Shown piece by piece: positions 1-8,976 of a stretch of DNA of 64,000 nt. The stretch is from Pantoea alhagi (GTDB lineage Bacteria > Pseudomonadota > Gammaproteobacteria > Enterobacterales > Enterobacteriaceae). The stretch spans positions 2,914,001-2,978,000 of the forward strand of contig NZ_CP019706.1 in NCBI RefSeq assembly GCF_002101395.1, in the 5' to 3' direction. Position 1 is the stretch's first letter. Every line of letters starts with the position of its first letter. The notes below the pieces were generated by a model that did no database searches, was not told where the DNA came from, and worked only from the letters and a program-made list of their open reading frames with translations. The position numbers were made by a program, and so were the translations under genes.

Positions 1-636
1 GAGATCCTGTTCGGCGCACTGGCGAACGGGCATGTCAATCTGATGGTTGCCGGTTTAGTCGGTGCTTTCCTGACCTCGATTTACACCTTCCGCATGATCT
101 TTATCGTGTTTCACGGTGAAGAGAAAATTCATGCGCATGCAGGCAAAGGGATCACGCATCATCTGCCTCTTATCGTGCTGCTGGTTCTTTCCACCTTTAT
201 TGGCGCGCTGATTACGCCGCCGCTGGCTGGCGTACTGCCAGCCAGCGAACATGGCGAAGCGGGTAAAATGGGGCTGGAAATTGCGTCGGGCGTGGTAGCC
301 ATCGTCGGCATTCTGATTGCCGCCTGGCTCTGGCTCGGCAAGCGTACGCTGGTAACCAGCGTGGCGCGCAGCGCTCCGGGGCGTTTCTTCGGCACCTGGT
401 GGTTCGCCGCATGGGGCTTCGACTGGCTGTATGACAAAATTTTCGTTAAGCCTTATTTAGGCATCGCCTGGCTGCTGTCACGCGATCCGCTGAATATGCT
501 GCTGAATACGCCGGCTCTGGTATCACGCCTGGCGAATAAAGGGCTGGCGGTAAGCGAAAATGGTTATCTGCGCTGGTACGTCGCTTCCATGAGCATCGGT
601 GCCGTTGTGGTGCTGGCGTTGCTGCTGGTGATGTAA
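1..636 (+). CDS. nuoL: NADH-quinone oxidoreductase subunit L, C-terminal part (5' end outside window)
   Basis: This is the last ~211 codons of the antiporter-like membrane subunit NuoL of respiratory complex I, which helps couple NADH oxidation to proton pumping across the inner membrane. The frame is open from base 1, so the gene begins upstream of the window. Several hydrophobic segments are visible, including the final one ending VVVLALLLVM, and the amphipathic stretch between them fits the lateral helix region of NuoL. nuoM follows after a 126-base gap and then nuoN, the normal distal order of the nuo operon. Identification rests on family resemblance plus this order; confidence is high even though the N-terminal two thirds cannot be seen. 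Confidence 0.95.
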   Translation, partial: EILFGALANGHVNLMVAGLVGAFLTSIYTFRMIFIVFHGEEKIHAHAGKGITHHLPLIVLLVLSTFIGALITPPLAGVLPASEHGEAGKMGLEIASGVVAIVGILIAAWLWLGKRTLVTSVARSAPGRFFGTWWFAAWGFDWLYDKIFVKPYLGIAWLLSRDPLNMLLNTPALVSRLANKGLAVSENGYLRWYVASMSIGAVVVLALLLVM

Positions 637-762
637 GGTTAGTGAGCGGGATGCGGCGTTGCTGCCTCCCACCCGATAAGCTTGTGAAAAAACCTGAGGT
701 TGGGCTGACCGGTTATCTTTGCCGGCGGCTCATGCAGGACTAGAAAAGGGACCGTAACCGCC

Positions 763-2283
763 ATGTTATTACCTTGGCTAATTGTTATCCCATTTGTTGG
801 CGGCTTTCTGTGCTGGCTCGCTGAGCGCTTAGGCGCGAAGACGCCGCGCTGGATTGCGCTGATTACAATGGGCTTGACGCTGGCGCTTTCACTGCAGCTC
901 TGGTTGCAGGGAGGCTATTCACTGACCCAGGCGGCAGGTTTGCCGCAGTGGCAATCTGAGTTCTCCGTTCCCTGGATCCCGCGCTTCGGCATCGCTTTCC
1001 ACCTTGCACTGGATGGCCTGTCGCTGCTGATGGTGGTGCTGACTGGCCTGCTGGGCCTGATGGCAGTGCTCTGTTCCTGGAATGAAATTGAGAAATATCA
1101 GGGCTTTTTCCACCTCAATCTGATGTGGATCCTCGGTGGCGTTATCGGCGTGTTCCTTGCCATCGATATGTTCCTGTTCTTTTTCTTCTGGGAAATGATG
1201 CTGGTGCCGATGTACTTCCTCATCGCGCTCTGGGGTCATAAGGCATCGGACGGGAAAACCCGTATCACTGCCGCCACCAAATTCTTCATTTATACCCAGT
1301 CCTCTGGCCTGGTAATGTTGATTGCGATTCTTGGCCTGGTGTTTGTGCATTACCGCGCGACCGGCGTCTGGACGTTTAACTATGAAGAGTTGCTGCACAC
1401 TCCAATGTCACGTGGCGTGGAGTATCTGCTGATGCTCGGCTTCTTTATCGCCTTTGCGGTAAAAATGCCGGTGGTGCCGCTACATGGCTGGTTGCCGGAT
1501 GCGCACAGCCAGGCACCAACCGCCGGTTCCGTGGACCTGGCCGGGATCCTGCTCAAAACCGCCGCTTACGGTCTGCTGCGCTTTAGCCTGCCGCTGTTCC
1601 CGAATGCGTCGGCGGAGTTTGCGCCTGTTGCAATGTGGCTGGGGATTATCGGTATTTTCTATGGCGCATGGATGGCGTTCTCACAAACCGATATCAAACG
1701 CCTGATCGCCTACACCTCGATTTCCCATATGGGCTTCGTGCTGATCGCCATCTATACCGGCAACCAGCTCGCTTTCCAGGGCGCGGTGGTGCAGATGATT
1801 GCGCATGGCCTGTCGGCTGCGGCGCTGTTTATCCTGTGCGGCCAGCTTTATGAGCGCCTGCATACACGTGATATGCGTGAGATGGGTGGTCTGTGGTCAC
1901 GCCTGAAGTGGATACCGGGTCTGTCGCTGTTCTTTGCGGTGGCCAACCTTGGCATGCCGGGCACCGGTAACTTTGCTGGCGAATTTATGATTCTGACCGG
2001 CAGTTTCCAGGTGGTACCGACGATTATCGTTATCGCGACTTTTGGTCTGGTGTTTGCTTCTGTTTACTCGCTGATCATGATGCAGCGCGCCTATTATGGT
2101 GCGCCAAAGTCGGAAACGCCGCTGCGCGGCATGTCCGCACGTGAGTTCATCATGATCATGGTGCTGGTGGTTCTGCTGGTGCTGCTTGGAGTCTATCCGC
2201 AGCCGATTCTGGACACCTCACACGCTGCAATGAGCAACATTCAGCAGTGGTTTACCGCTTCAATTTCAACTACAAGGCCGTAA
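763..2283 (+). CDS. nuoM: NADH-quinone oxidoreductase subunit M
   Basis: NuoM is one of the three Mrp-antiporter-like proton-translocating subunits of complex I in the inner membrane. The 506-residue length is close to the E. coli protein (about 509). The N-terminus MLLPWLIVIPFVGGFLCW and the many hydrophobic segments match the family. The charged PHGWLPDAHSQAPTAGSVDL region near residues 240-260 is the conserved proton-channel segment with its key histidine and nearby lysines. The start ATG follows a purine-rich AAAAGGGACC tract. nuoN begins 6 bases after the stop, so the two are translated from one transcript. Confidence 0.97.
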   Translation: MLLPWLIVIPFVGGFLCWLAERLGAKTPRWIALITMGLTLALSLQLWLQGGYSLTQAAGLPQWQSEFSVPWIPRFGIAFHLALDGLSLLMVVLTGLLGLMAVLCSWNEIEKYQGFFHLNLMWILGGVIGVFLAIDMFLFFFFWEMMLVPMYFLIALWGHKASDGKTRITAATKFFIYTQSSGLVMLIAILGLVFVHYRATGVWTFNYEELLHTPMSRGVEYLLMLGFFIAFAVKMPVVPLHGWLPDAHSQAPTAGSVDLAGILLKTAAYGLLRFSLPLFPNASAEFAPVAMWLGIIGIFYGAWMAFSQTDIKRLIAYTSISHMGFVLIAIYTGNQLAFQGAVVQMIAHGLSAAALFILCGQLYERLHTRDMREMGGLWSRLKWIPGLSLFFAVANLGMPGTGNFAGEFMILTGSFQVVPTIIVIATFGLVFASVYSLIMMQRAYYGAPKSETPLRGMSAREFIMIMVLVVLLVLLGVYPQPILDTSHAAMSNIQQWFTASISTTRP

Positions 2284-2289
2284 TTCGCC

Positions 2290-3747
2290 ATGACAATAAC
2301 TCCTCAACAACTGATCGCGCTGCTGCCGCTGTTGATCGTCGGATTGACGGTGGTGGTTGTGATGCTGTCCATTGCGTGGCGACGCAACCATTTTGCCAAT
2401 GCGACGCTGACCGTGATTGGCCTTAACCTGGCGCTGTTGTCACTTTGGTTTGTGGGCCAGGCAGGACCGATGGACGTCACGCCGCTGCTGCGCGTTGATG
2501 GTTTCTCGATGTTCTATACCGGGATGGTGATGCTGGCGAGTCTGGCCACCTGCACCTTCGCCTATCCGTGGCTGCAGGGCTTCAGCGATAACTGCGACGA
2601 GTTCTATCTGCTGGTGCTGATTGCCGCGCTGGGCGGCGTGGTGCTGGCAAGCGCCAACCATATGGCTTCGCTGTTTATCGGTGTGGAACTGCTGTCGTTG
2701 CCGCTGTTTGGCCTGATTGGCTACGCTTTCCGTCAGAAACGTTCGCTGGAAGCGGCGCTGAAATATACCATCCTGTCGGCAGCGGCCTCATCCTTCCTGC
2801 TGTTTGGTATTGCGCTGGTATATGCCGATGCCGGTAGCCTGAGCTTTGTGGAACTGGGTAAAAACCTGAGTGACACCGTGCTGCACCAGCCGCTGCTGCT
2901 GCTGGGTCTTGGCATGATGATTATTGGTCTGGGCTTTAAACTGTCGCTGGTGCCGTTCCATCTCTGGACGCCAGACGTGTATCAGGGCGCGCCTGCTCCG
3001 GTCTCAACCTTCCTGGCGACCGCCAGCAAGATCGCCATTTTTGGCGCGCTGATGCGTCTGTTTATGTATGCTCCGGCTACCGATAGCGAAGCGGTGCGCA
3101 ACGTGCTGGCGATTATCGCTGTGGTTTCCATCCTGTTTGGTAACCTGCTGGCGATCAGTCAGAGCAATATTAAGCGTCTGTTGGGTTACTCCTCTATCTC
3201 GCATCTGGGTTATTTACTGGTTGCGCTGATTGCGGTGCAGTCTCATCAGATGTCACTGGAAACCGCCGGTGTTTATCTGGCTGGCTACCTGTTCAGCAGC
3301 ATCGGTGCCTTTGGCGTAGTGAGCCTGATGTCCAGCCCGTATCGTGGCCCGGATGCCGACTCGCTTTACTCCTATCGCGGCCTGTTCTGGCATCGTCCGG
3401 TGCTGTCGGCCGTGATGACAGTAATGATGCTGTCGCTGGCCGGTATTCCAATGACGTTGGGCTTTATTGGTAAGTTCTATGTGATCGCGCTGGGCGTTAG
3501 TGCCTCGCTGTGGTGGCTGACCGGTGCGGTGGTATTAGGCAGCGCCATTGGCCTCTATTACTATCTGCGCGTTACCGTTAGCCTCTATCTTAGCCCGCCT
3601 GAGCTGCATACGCGCGATACGCCAGCCAACTGGGCGTTTACCGCGGGCGGCATCGTGGTGCTGATTTCCGCCATTCTGGTTCTGCTGCTGGGCGTTTACC
3701 CACAGCCGCTGATCAGACTGGTGCAAATGGCACAGCCGCTGATGTAA
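2290..3747 (+). CDS. nuoN: NADH-quinone oxidoreductase subunit N
   Basis: NuoN is the third antiporter-like membrane subunit of complex I and the last gene of the nuo operon. At 485 residues it has exactly the E. coli length. The start MTITPQQLIALLPLLIVGLT and the central VPFHLWTPDVYQGAPAPVS segment, the family's conserved channel region, are clear. It starts 6 bases after nuoM and is followed by a strong intrinsic terminator at 3764-3794, which marks the operon end. Confidence 0.97.
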   Translation: MTITPQQLIALLPLLIVGLTVVVVMLSIAWRRNHFANATLTVIGLNLALLSLWFVGQAGPMDVTPLLRVDGFSMFYTGMVMLASLATCTFAYPWLQGFSDNCDEFYLLVLIAALGGVVLASANHMASLFIGVELLSLPLFGLIGYAFRQKRSLEAALKYTILSAAASSFLLFGIALVYADAGSLSFVELGKNLSDTVLHQPLLLLGLGMMIIGLGFKLSLVPFHLWTPDVYQGAPAPVSTFLATASKIAIFGALMRLFMYAPATDSEAVRNVLAIIAVVSILFGNLLAISQSNIKRLLGYSSISHLGYLLVALIAVQSHQMSLETAGVYLAGYLFSSIGAFGVVSLMSSPYRGPDADSLYSYRGLFWHRPVLSAVMTVMMLSLAGIPMTLGFIGKFYVIALGVSASLWWLTGAVVLGSAIGLYYYLRVTVSLYLSPPELHTRDTPANWAFTAGGIVVLISAILVLLLGVYPQPLIRLVQMAQPLM

Positions 3748-3763
3748 GACAGCCGATAAAGAG

Positions 3764-3794
3764 AAAGCCCTGTATCGCTACAGGGCTTTTTTTT
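3764..3794 (+). terminator. Rho-independent terminator of the nuo operon
   Basis: A perfect 11-bp stem (3764-3774 pairing with 3779-3789) with a 4-base TCGC loop is followed by an uninterrupted T run to 3794. It lies 17 bases after the nuoN stop codon, a textbook intrinsic terminator. Confidence 0.93.
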
Positions 3795-3798
3795 GGCA

Positions 3799-4423
3799 TC
3801 AGAAATGATATTGCAGGCCAGCGGTCAGGCTGTAATTTTTATGACTCAGGCCGCCGCCTCCCTTCTTGCTGTAATTATAGGTCTGTTGGTCATAATCAAT
3901 TATCTGCATTTGCCCGCGACTTTGCCGGTAATCTTCCCAGTTTAGCGCTGCCAGCTGATCCTTGTCTGCTGATAAGCGGCGCCGCGCCAGGCTTATATTC
4001 CGGTTGCTGTAGCAGCCAGCCGGTAATGCTGACGGCAAACTGATTAGCATAGTTAAGACGGGCAGCAGGCCAGGTAGACCAGTCGCTCCAGTGCGACTGG
4101 TTATCAACCATCCAGTCATAGTCATCCATCTGTACGCTGCCCCGCGCCAGGGTTGTCCAGCCGCTAAGCGCCAGGCTAAGTTGCGGCGCAATCTCTCAGT
4201 CGGGATGGCCACGACTAACCGCTGCGTTCTTTATTTTCCAGTTCAGCTCGCTATTTTTATGCCCTTCGTCGTAAACGTATTCGTTGGATTTGCCACCGAG
4301 CCAGCCGGTCACCAGCGTAAATGTTACAGGATAAGAGGGGAGACTGTTGGCGATCGCCAGCGGGCTCATTAGCGCCAGCGTCAAAGGGAGCGTTCCGTTG
4401 TAAAGCGCTTTTACCGATTTCAT
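3799..4423 (-). pseudogene. Decayed omptin-family outer-membrane protease (OmpT/Pla type)
   Basis: Pieces of an omptin are readable in three different frames on the minus strand. The start at 4423 gives a signal peptide (MKSVKALYNGTLPLTLALMS, then an AIANS cleavage region) and a barrel start ending LNWKIKNAA. The frame is then lost near 4200 and resumes as LALSGWTTLARGSVQ followed by DDYDWM and LNYANQF, the region holding the first catalytic aspartate pair of omptins. After GWLLQQPEYK the frame shifts again and more than 100 residues are missing, including the second catalytic site (the DNDEHY region). It ends with the C-terminal strand KNYSLTAGLQYHF. Intact omptins are about 300 aa; this locus could encode only about 200. 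It is clearly non-functional as a protease. Confidence 0.88.
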
Positions 4424-4596
4424 CTTCAACCTCCTGTTGATATAAAAGCGCAGACATTTTTCCATGATTTTTAAAACGATGGCGGTTTTTTAAGCATCGA
4501 TTGAGGTTATATTAAACCGGCATAACGCGCATTATTAGCAGGAAAAATTGATGTTCGATGGCGACATGTGGCTAAAACCAAGGGGAAAGCGGGCGT

Positions 4597-5046
4597 ATGG
4601 AGTTAACCTGGTACGATTTGCATCATAGTGAACTAAACGTTCAGCAACTGCATGACATTCTGGCTCTGCGTAATCGCGTTTTTATCGTCGAGCAGCAGTG
4701 CGCGTATGAAGATATCGATGGGCAGGATTTAGCGCGTGATAACCGCCATATTTTTGCGCTGGGCGAAGGAAGAATACTGGCTTGCGCACGTATTTTGACG
4801 CCAGAAAATGCCGACAGCCCGGTAAAGATTGGGCGCGTGATTGTTACCAGCGAAGCGCGGGGATTACATCTTGGCTATCGCCTGATGGAAAGGGTGCTGG
4901 AAAGCTGTGAGCAATACTGGCCTGAACGTCAGCAGTTCCTTTCGGCGCAGGCGCATCTACAGCGCTTTTACGCATGTATGGGTTTTAAGCCGCAGGGCGA
5001 GGTCTATCTGGAAGATAATATTCCGCATATCGATATGATGAAGTAA
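4597..5046 (+). CDS. elaA: GNAT-family N-acetyltransferase ElaA
   Basis: The 149-residue protein matches E. coli ElaA (about 153 aa), a GCN5-related acetyltransferase of unproven substrate. The N-terminal LHHSELNVQQL, the FIVEQQCAYEDIDGQDL block and the acetyl-CoA-binding region around IGRVIVTSEARGLHLGYRLM (about residues 75-95) are characteristic. The gene stands alone, divergent from the dead omptin gene and convergent with opgD, with which it shares a hairpin terminator. The start is the first ATG, with an AAGGGGAAAG tract about 10 bases upstream. Confidence 0.93.
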   Translation: MELTWYDLHHSELNVQQLHDILALRNRVFIVEQQCAYEDIDGQDLARDNRHIFALGEGRILACARILTPENADSPVKIGRVIVTSEARGLHLGYRLMERVLESCEQYWPERQQFLSAQAHLQRFYACMGFKPQGEVYLEDNIPHIDMMK

Positions 5047-5051
5047 AACGT

Positions 5052-5080
5052 AACAGGCGGAGCGCAATGCTCCGCCTGTT
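5052..5080. terminator. Shared hairpin terminator between elaA and opgD
   Basis: A perfect 12-bp stem (5052-5063 with 5069-5080) closes a GCAAT loop in the 36-base gap between two convergent genes. The flanks are A/T rich on both sides although the T runs are short. It probably works in both directions. Confidence 0.75.
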
Positions 5081-5082
5081 AT

Positions 5083-6741
5083 TTAGCTTACCGTCATCTG
5101 GCGGTCATCAACATATTTCCGCTGGTCCGGCGGCGGCGGGAAATATTGATAAAGCCAGGTTTCACTCAGCGTTTCATCTTTGGTGCGCAGGAACATGCGC
5201 ATATCGACCGGATCCACCGCATCGCTGGTGGGGTACCAGTCAAACAGGATGCGATAGCCGTTTAGCGGTTCAACATAAAGAATTTCTACCTGCTTAATGG
5301 TGCCGGCAGAGACGGTAATCACCGGCTCGATGCCTTTTGGCGCGGCATTCTTCAGATCGCCATCAACAAAATCAACGGCAAAACGACGACACCAGACATC
5401 CGGGAAATGCTCGCCAGGTGCCCAGCCTTCCGGGAAGCCGCCAATGCCGGAACGGGTTGCCTCTACGCGCGCCAGTTCGCTGCGTACCGGCGGCAGGCCG
5501 CTCCAGTAAAGCTTATACTGGAAAGAGAGTTCGCTACCGGCTTTAACCGGCTGCTCCGGCTGCCAGAAACAGACCACGTTATCCAGCGTTTCGCCGGTGG
5601 TAGGGATTTCCATTAAATTGATGGCGCCCTTGCCCCATTTGCCGATCGGCTCCACCCACAGGCTGGGGCGCTTGTCATACCAGCCAATCACATCCTGATA
5701 ATCTTCAAAATCATGATTCAACTGCAGCAGGCCAAAGCCACGCGGGTTCTCATCATCGTAAGCGTTAAACTGCAGCTTGCGCGGGTTATTCAGCGGACGG
5801 GCAATCCATTCCCCTTTACCGGTCCACATCGCCAGACGGTCGGAATCATGGATTTGCGGATGATAGGTGTTGCACATACGACGTTCGCTGTTGCCGCAGC
5901 TGAACATACTGGTCATTGGGGAGATCCCCAACTGACGAATATCTTTGCGGGCATACAGGTGGTTTTCCACCTCCATCACCACGCGCTTCGGCTCACAGTG
6001 GATAACAAACTTATAGGCACCGGTCAGGCTGGCGCCATCAAGCAGGGCGTAAACGGTAAAGGTCGTGTCGTCCGCTTTTGGCGTTTCAAACCAGAAGGCG
6101 ACGAAATCGGGAAACTCTTCCTGTCCGTTGCTAAAAGTGTTTACCGCTACGCCGCGCGCCGACAGGCCATACTGATAGGTTTCATCCACGGCACGGAAAT
6201 AGCTGGCTCCCAGGAAAGAGACGATATCGCGCCGCGCCAGCTCCGGCTTTTTAAACGCACGGAAACCGGCAAAGCCAAGATCGGTTTTACCTTCCAGCTG
6301 TCTGGTATCGACACTGGTGTTCTGATAGTTAAACAGCTCAGGGCGGAAGTGAATCTCACGCGCTTCACGGCTGCTTTTATCTACAGAGAACATGCGGATA
6401 CGGCGTTTAAAACCCATGCCGACGTGGAAAAACTGCACGTCCAGCTGGCGGTTATCGATATCGTTCCAGAGAGAGTGATTAGCATCATACTGGATGGCGT
6501 TATAAGCCTGCGGCGTCATGGTCGCCAGCGTATCCGGCAACGGCCCTGGCGCGCCGCCCCAGGGCTTTTGCGCCAGCGCGGCGGCTTTTTTCTTTAGCAC
6601 CTCAAAGTCAAAGCGCGTCGCAGTACCGTCAGCGATGCCATCTTCTGCCCAGGCGGACTGTGCAAATAGCGTGGATAAGCCAGACATGCCGCTAACCGCA
6701 GCGAATGCCATTGAGGTTTTCATAAACATTCTTCGATTCAT
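5083..6741 (-). CDS. opgD: Periplasmic glucan biosynthesis protein D (Tat-exported)
   Basis: OpgD (MdoD) controls backbone structure of osmoregulated periplasmic glucans in the periplasm. The product is 552 residues, like the E. coli protein (551). I chose the ATG at 6741 because it gives the twin-arginine signal MNRRMFMKTSMAF, a hydrophobic stretch and a cleavage region near AQSAWAEDG, and because an AAGGA tract lies upstream; a longer in-frame extension to 6855 is not supported. Conserved blocks include PQAYNAIQYD, FHVGMGF, SFLGASYFRA and the C-terminal ETWLYQYFPPPPD. It is monocistronic and converges on elaA. Confidence 0.95.
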   Translation of the reverse strand: MNRRMFMKTSMAFAAVSGMSGLSTLFAQSAWAEDGIADGTATRFDFEVLKKKAAALAQKPWGGAPGPLPDTLATMTPQAYNAIQYDANHSLWNDIDNRQLDVQFFHVGMGFKRRIRMFSVDKSSREAREIHFRPELFNYQNTSVDTRQLEGKTDLGFAGFRAFKKPELARRDIVSFLGASYFRAVDETYQYGLSARGVAVNTFSNGQEEFPDFVAFWFETPKADDTTFTVYALLDGASLTGAYKFVIHCEPKRVVMEVENHLYARKDIRQLGISPMTSMFSCGNSERRMCNTYHPQIHDSDRLAMWTGKGEWIARPLNNPRKLQFNAYDDENPRGFGLLQLNHDFEDYQDVIGWYDKRPSLWVEPIGKWGKGAINLMEIPTTGETLDNVVCFWQPEQPVKAGSELSFQYKLYWSGLPPVRSELARVEATRSGIGGFPEGWAPGEHFPDVWCRRFAVDFVDGDLKNAAPKGIEPVITVSAGTIKQVEILYVEPLNGYRILFDWYPTSDAVDPVDMRMFLRTKDETLSETWLYQYFPPPPDQRKYVDDRQMTVS

Positions 6742-7007
6742 GCCAGAAACGCTTTCCTTATGCTGAACGAGTTTGTAGTGATCGAGCTTCTGCACCCATT
6801 TGCTTTCCCAGGATGAGCCTGGGGTACAGTCAGCTACGACAGACGCAGGCGGCAAAAATTCGGTTAACAGGAATTTATCAGATTAATCATATAAACCAAC
6901 GAATTTCCGCCAGCCCTGCCAGTAAATTCCTGAACGTCTGTTCAGGCAGGGATGTAAAAAGTGTCTATAGTTAGTGGACATTCATGTGTTTTACACGGAG
7001 GAAGAAA

Positions 7008-7373
7008 ATGGCTGTATCAACTGACTCGCAAGAAAAGCGCGATCCGCAAGTATCGGATAAGCCTCAGGTAGCCGGTGAACCACAGGAAACGCGCCTGGAT
7101 GATGATCTCACGCTGCTGACCGAAACGTTGGAAGAGGTACTGAAATCTTCCGGCGATCCAGCCGATCAGAAATACCTTGAGCTAAAAGAGAAAGCGGAAC
7201 AGGCGTTGCACGGGGTGAAAACGCGCGTCAGCGCGGCGTCCGATTCCTACTACTACCGTGCCAAACAGGTAGCCTGTCGTGCCGATGGCTACGTTCATGA
7301 AAAACCCTGGCAGGGCATCGGTATCGGCGCTGCTGCGGGTCTGATCCTTGGCCTTCTGCTGGCGCGTCGCTAA
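7008..7373 (+). CDS. elaB: Membrane-anchored ribosome-associated stress protein ElaB
   Basis: ElaB belongs to the ElaB/YgaM/YqjD (DUF883) family of C-tail-anchored inner-membrane proteins linked to stress and stationary phase. The 121-residue product has a hydrophilic helical body (DDDLTLLTETLEEVLKSSGD), the conserved YVHEKPWQGIGIGAAAG block and a C-terminal membrane anchor ending LLLARR. An upstream in-frame ATG at 6984 exists, but the strong ribosome site ACGGAGGAAG at 6995-7004 selects 7008. The N-terminal ~20 residues are longer and more polar than in E. coli ElaB. Confidence 0.93.
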   Translation: MAVSTDSQEKRDPQVSDKPQVAGEPQETRLDDDLTLLTETLEEVLKSSGDPADQKYLELKEKAEQALHGVKTRVSAASDSYYYRAKQVACRADGYVHEKPWQGIGIGAAAGLILGLLLARR

Positions 7374-7388
7374 ACGTTCTGTAGCAAA

Positions 7389-7422
7389 CAGCCTCTGACC
7401 AACCGGGAAGAGGCTGGTTTTT
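7389..7422 (+). terminator. Rho-independent terminator of elaB
   Basis: An 8-bp stem (CAGCCTCT at 7389-7396 with AGAGGCTG at 7409-7416) is followed by GG and a T-rich run. It sits 16 bases past the elaB stop. Confidence 0.8.
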
Positions 7423-7571
7423 CTCTTTTCTGCTGTGCAGCCCTCTGCGTTTAATATCCGACTCTTCTCAGCCTGAACCGCGACAAAACGTGGCGCGAAC
7501 TGTTCTGCATCAAAATCCCCTGTCACTCTCCCTTTTACACTAGCTACCTCTTTATGATTATGGAGGTGTTC

Positions 7572-8909
7572 GTGTATTCGCTTCCTGCCGCGTATAGCGC
7601 GTTGTTCACTGAGCTGGCAAAAATCAACAGCAGAGAAGCAGGCTGTCGCGCGTTAACCGTTTCCCTTGCGTCCGGCGAGGATTCCCTGTCCTGGCTTCGT
7701 GCCCAGCCGTACCGGCCCCAGCTCTGGTGGCAGCACCGCAACGGCCATGAGCAGGTTGCGCTTTGCGGGGCCATCCGCTGTTACCAGACGCTGTATCAGG
7801 CTGAACAGGCGTGTCGCGCTTTGCCCGGGAACTGGCGGATCTGGGGCAGCAACCGTTTTGCCGCTACTGACAGCTTTTTCTTTCTGCCGCGGCTAATGTG
7901 GCAGCAGGACAGCCGTGGTGAACGGCTGACGCTGTTTGTTCAAAGCGATCATAACCTGCAGGAGGATGCGCAGGTTGCCGTACGCTTCCTGCATGGGCTG
8001 CGCTTGCCGCAGCCGCTGCCGTTAATACGCGGGCAGTTGCAACAGAGCCAGTGTGAGCCGGAACAGGCGGAGTGGAGCCAGCGAGTAAACTCGGCATTAG
8101 CGGCAATTGCCGCCGGAGGGCTGGAAAAAGTAGTGCTGGCACGCACGATGGACCTGCTATGGGATCGTCCGTTGCCGCCGGAGGCATTGCTGGCGGCCAG
8201 CCGGCGCGCCAATCCGCACTGTTATCAGTTTATGCTGCGCTTTGCAGATGAGAGCGCGCTGGTCTGCGCCTCGCCGGAGCGGCTCTGGCTACGGCAACAA
8301 AATGCGTTGCTGACTGAGGCGCTGGCGGGCACGGTAGCGCGTGATATCGATCCCATACTTGCCCTGCAGCAGGCGCAGTGGCTGCTGCATGACGCCAAAA
8401 ATCAGCATGAAAACGCACTGGTCATGGAAGATATCTGTTCCCGGCTACAGGAGATTGTCAGCAAACTGGAGGTCATGCCGGTAGAACTGGTACGCCTGCG
8501 CAATCTGCAACATTTACGACGCCGCATCCACGGCGAATTACGCAGCCGCAGCGATGCGCTCATTTTACAGCGTCTGCAACCCACGGCGGCGGTGGCTGGC
8601 CTGCCGCGCACGGCAGCGCACGCCTTTCTGCAGCGCCATGAAGCACTGGATCGTGACTGGTATGCCGGTTCCACCGGTTTTATCTCCCGACAAAAAAGCG
8701 AATTCTGCGTCACGCTGCGCTGTGCGCTGGTGCAGGGGCAGCGGGTGCGGCTGTATGGCGGCGCGGGGATCGTCGCCGGTTCCGATGCGCAACAGGAATG
8801 GCAGGAAACAGAAAACAAAATGGCCGCGCTGGCAGCCTTGCTGCCCACCAGCGCGGCACCACTACCACCCCGCCTGGCCGGGAAGCCGCCCGTGGCGCAT
8901 TCGGCCTGA
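7572..8909 (+). CDS. menF: Isochorismate synthase MenF (menaquinone pathway)
   Basis: MenF converts chorismate to isochorismate, the first committed step of menaquinone synthesis. The chorismate-binding fold is clear: GGLEKVVLAR (catalytic lysine), ALVCASPERLWL, LTEALAGTVAR, and the C-terminal GAGIVAGSDAQQEWQETENK with metal-binding glutamates. A GTG start at 7572 is preferred because the strong GGAGGT site at 7562-7567 fits it; the in-frame ATGs at 7554 and 7560 lie upstream of or inside that site. Compared with E. coli MenF (431 aa) the C-terminus carries an extra proline/alanine-rich tail. It heads the men cluster, 67 bases before menD. Confidence 0.94.
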   Translation: MYSLPAAYSALFTELAKINSREAGCRALTVSLASGEDSLSWLRAQPYRPQLWWQHRNGHEQVALCGAIRCYQTLYQAEQACRALPGNWRIWGSNRFAATDSFFFLPRLMWQQDSRGERLTLFVQSDHNLQEDAQVAVRFLHGLRLPQPLPLIRGQLQQSQCEPEQAEWSQRVNSALAAIAAGGLEKVVLARTMDLLWDRPLPPEALLAASRRANPHCYQFMLRFADESALVCASPERLWLRQQNALLTEALAGTVARDIDPILALQQAQWLLHDAKNQHENALVMEDICSRLQEIVSKLEVMPVELVRLRNLQHLRRRIHGELRSRSDALILQRLQPTAAVAGLPRTAAHAFLQRHEALDRDWYAGSTGFISRQKSEFCVTLRCALVQGQRVRLYGGAGIVAGSDAQQEWQETENKMAALAALLPTSAAPLPPRLAGKPPVAHSA

Positions 8910-8976
8910 ATGCATCCGCATGGCGAGGGAAAGCACGCTTCATCGTCGGACGGCGTCATTACACTAAGGGGAGAGT

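Noticed and set aside
5713..6597. 294-codon frame antisense to opgD
   Set aside because: It lies wholly inside the well-supported opgD gene on the other strand, has no ribosome site and no family resemblance; long shadows are common in GC-rich genes.
6742..6855. 38-residue N-terminal extension of opgD
   Set aside because: It would place the Tat signal inside the protein; the ATG at 6741 starts the twin-arginine peptide directly.
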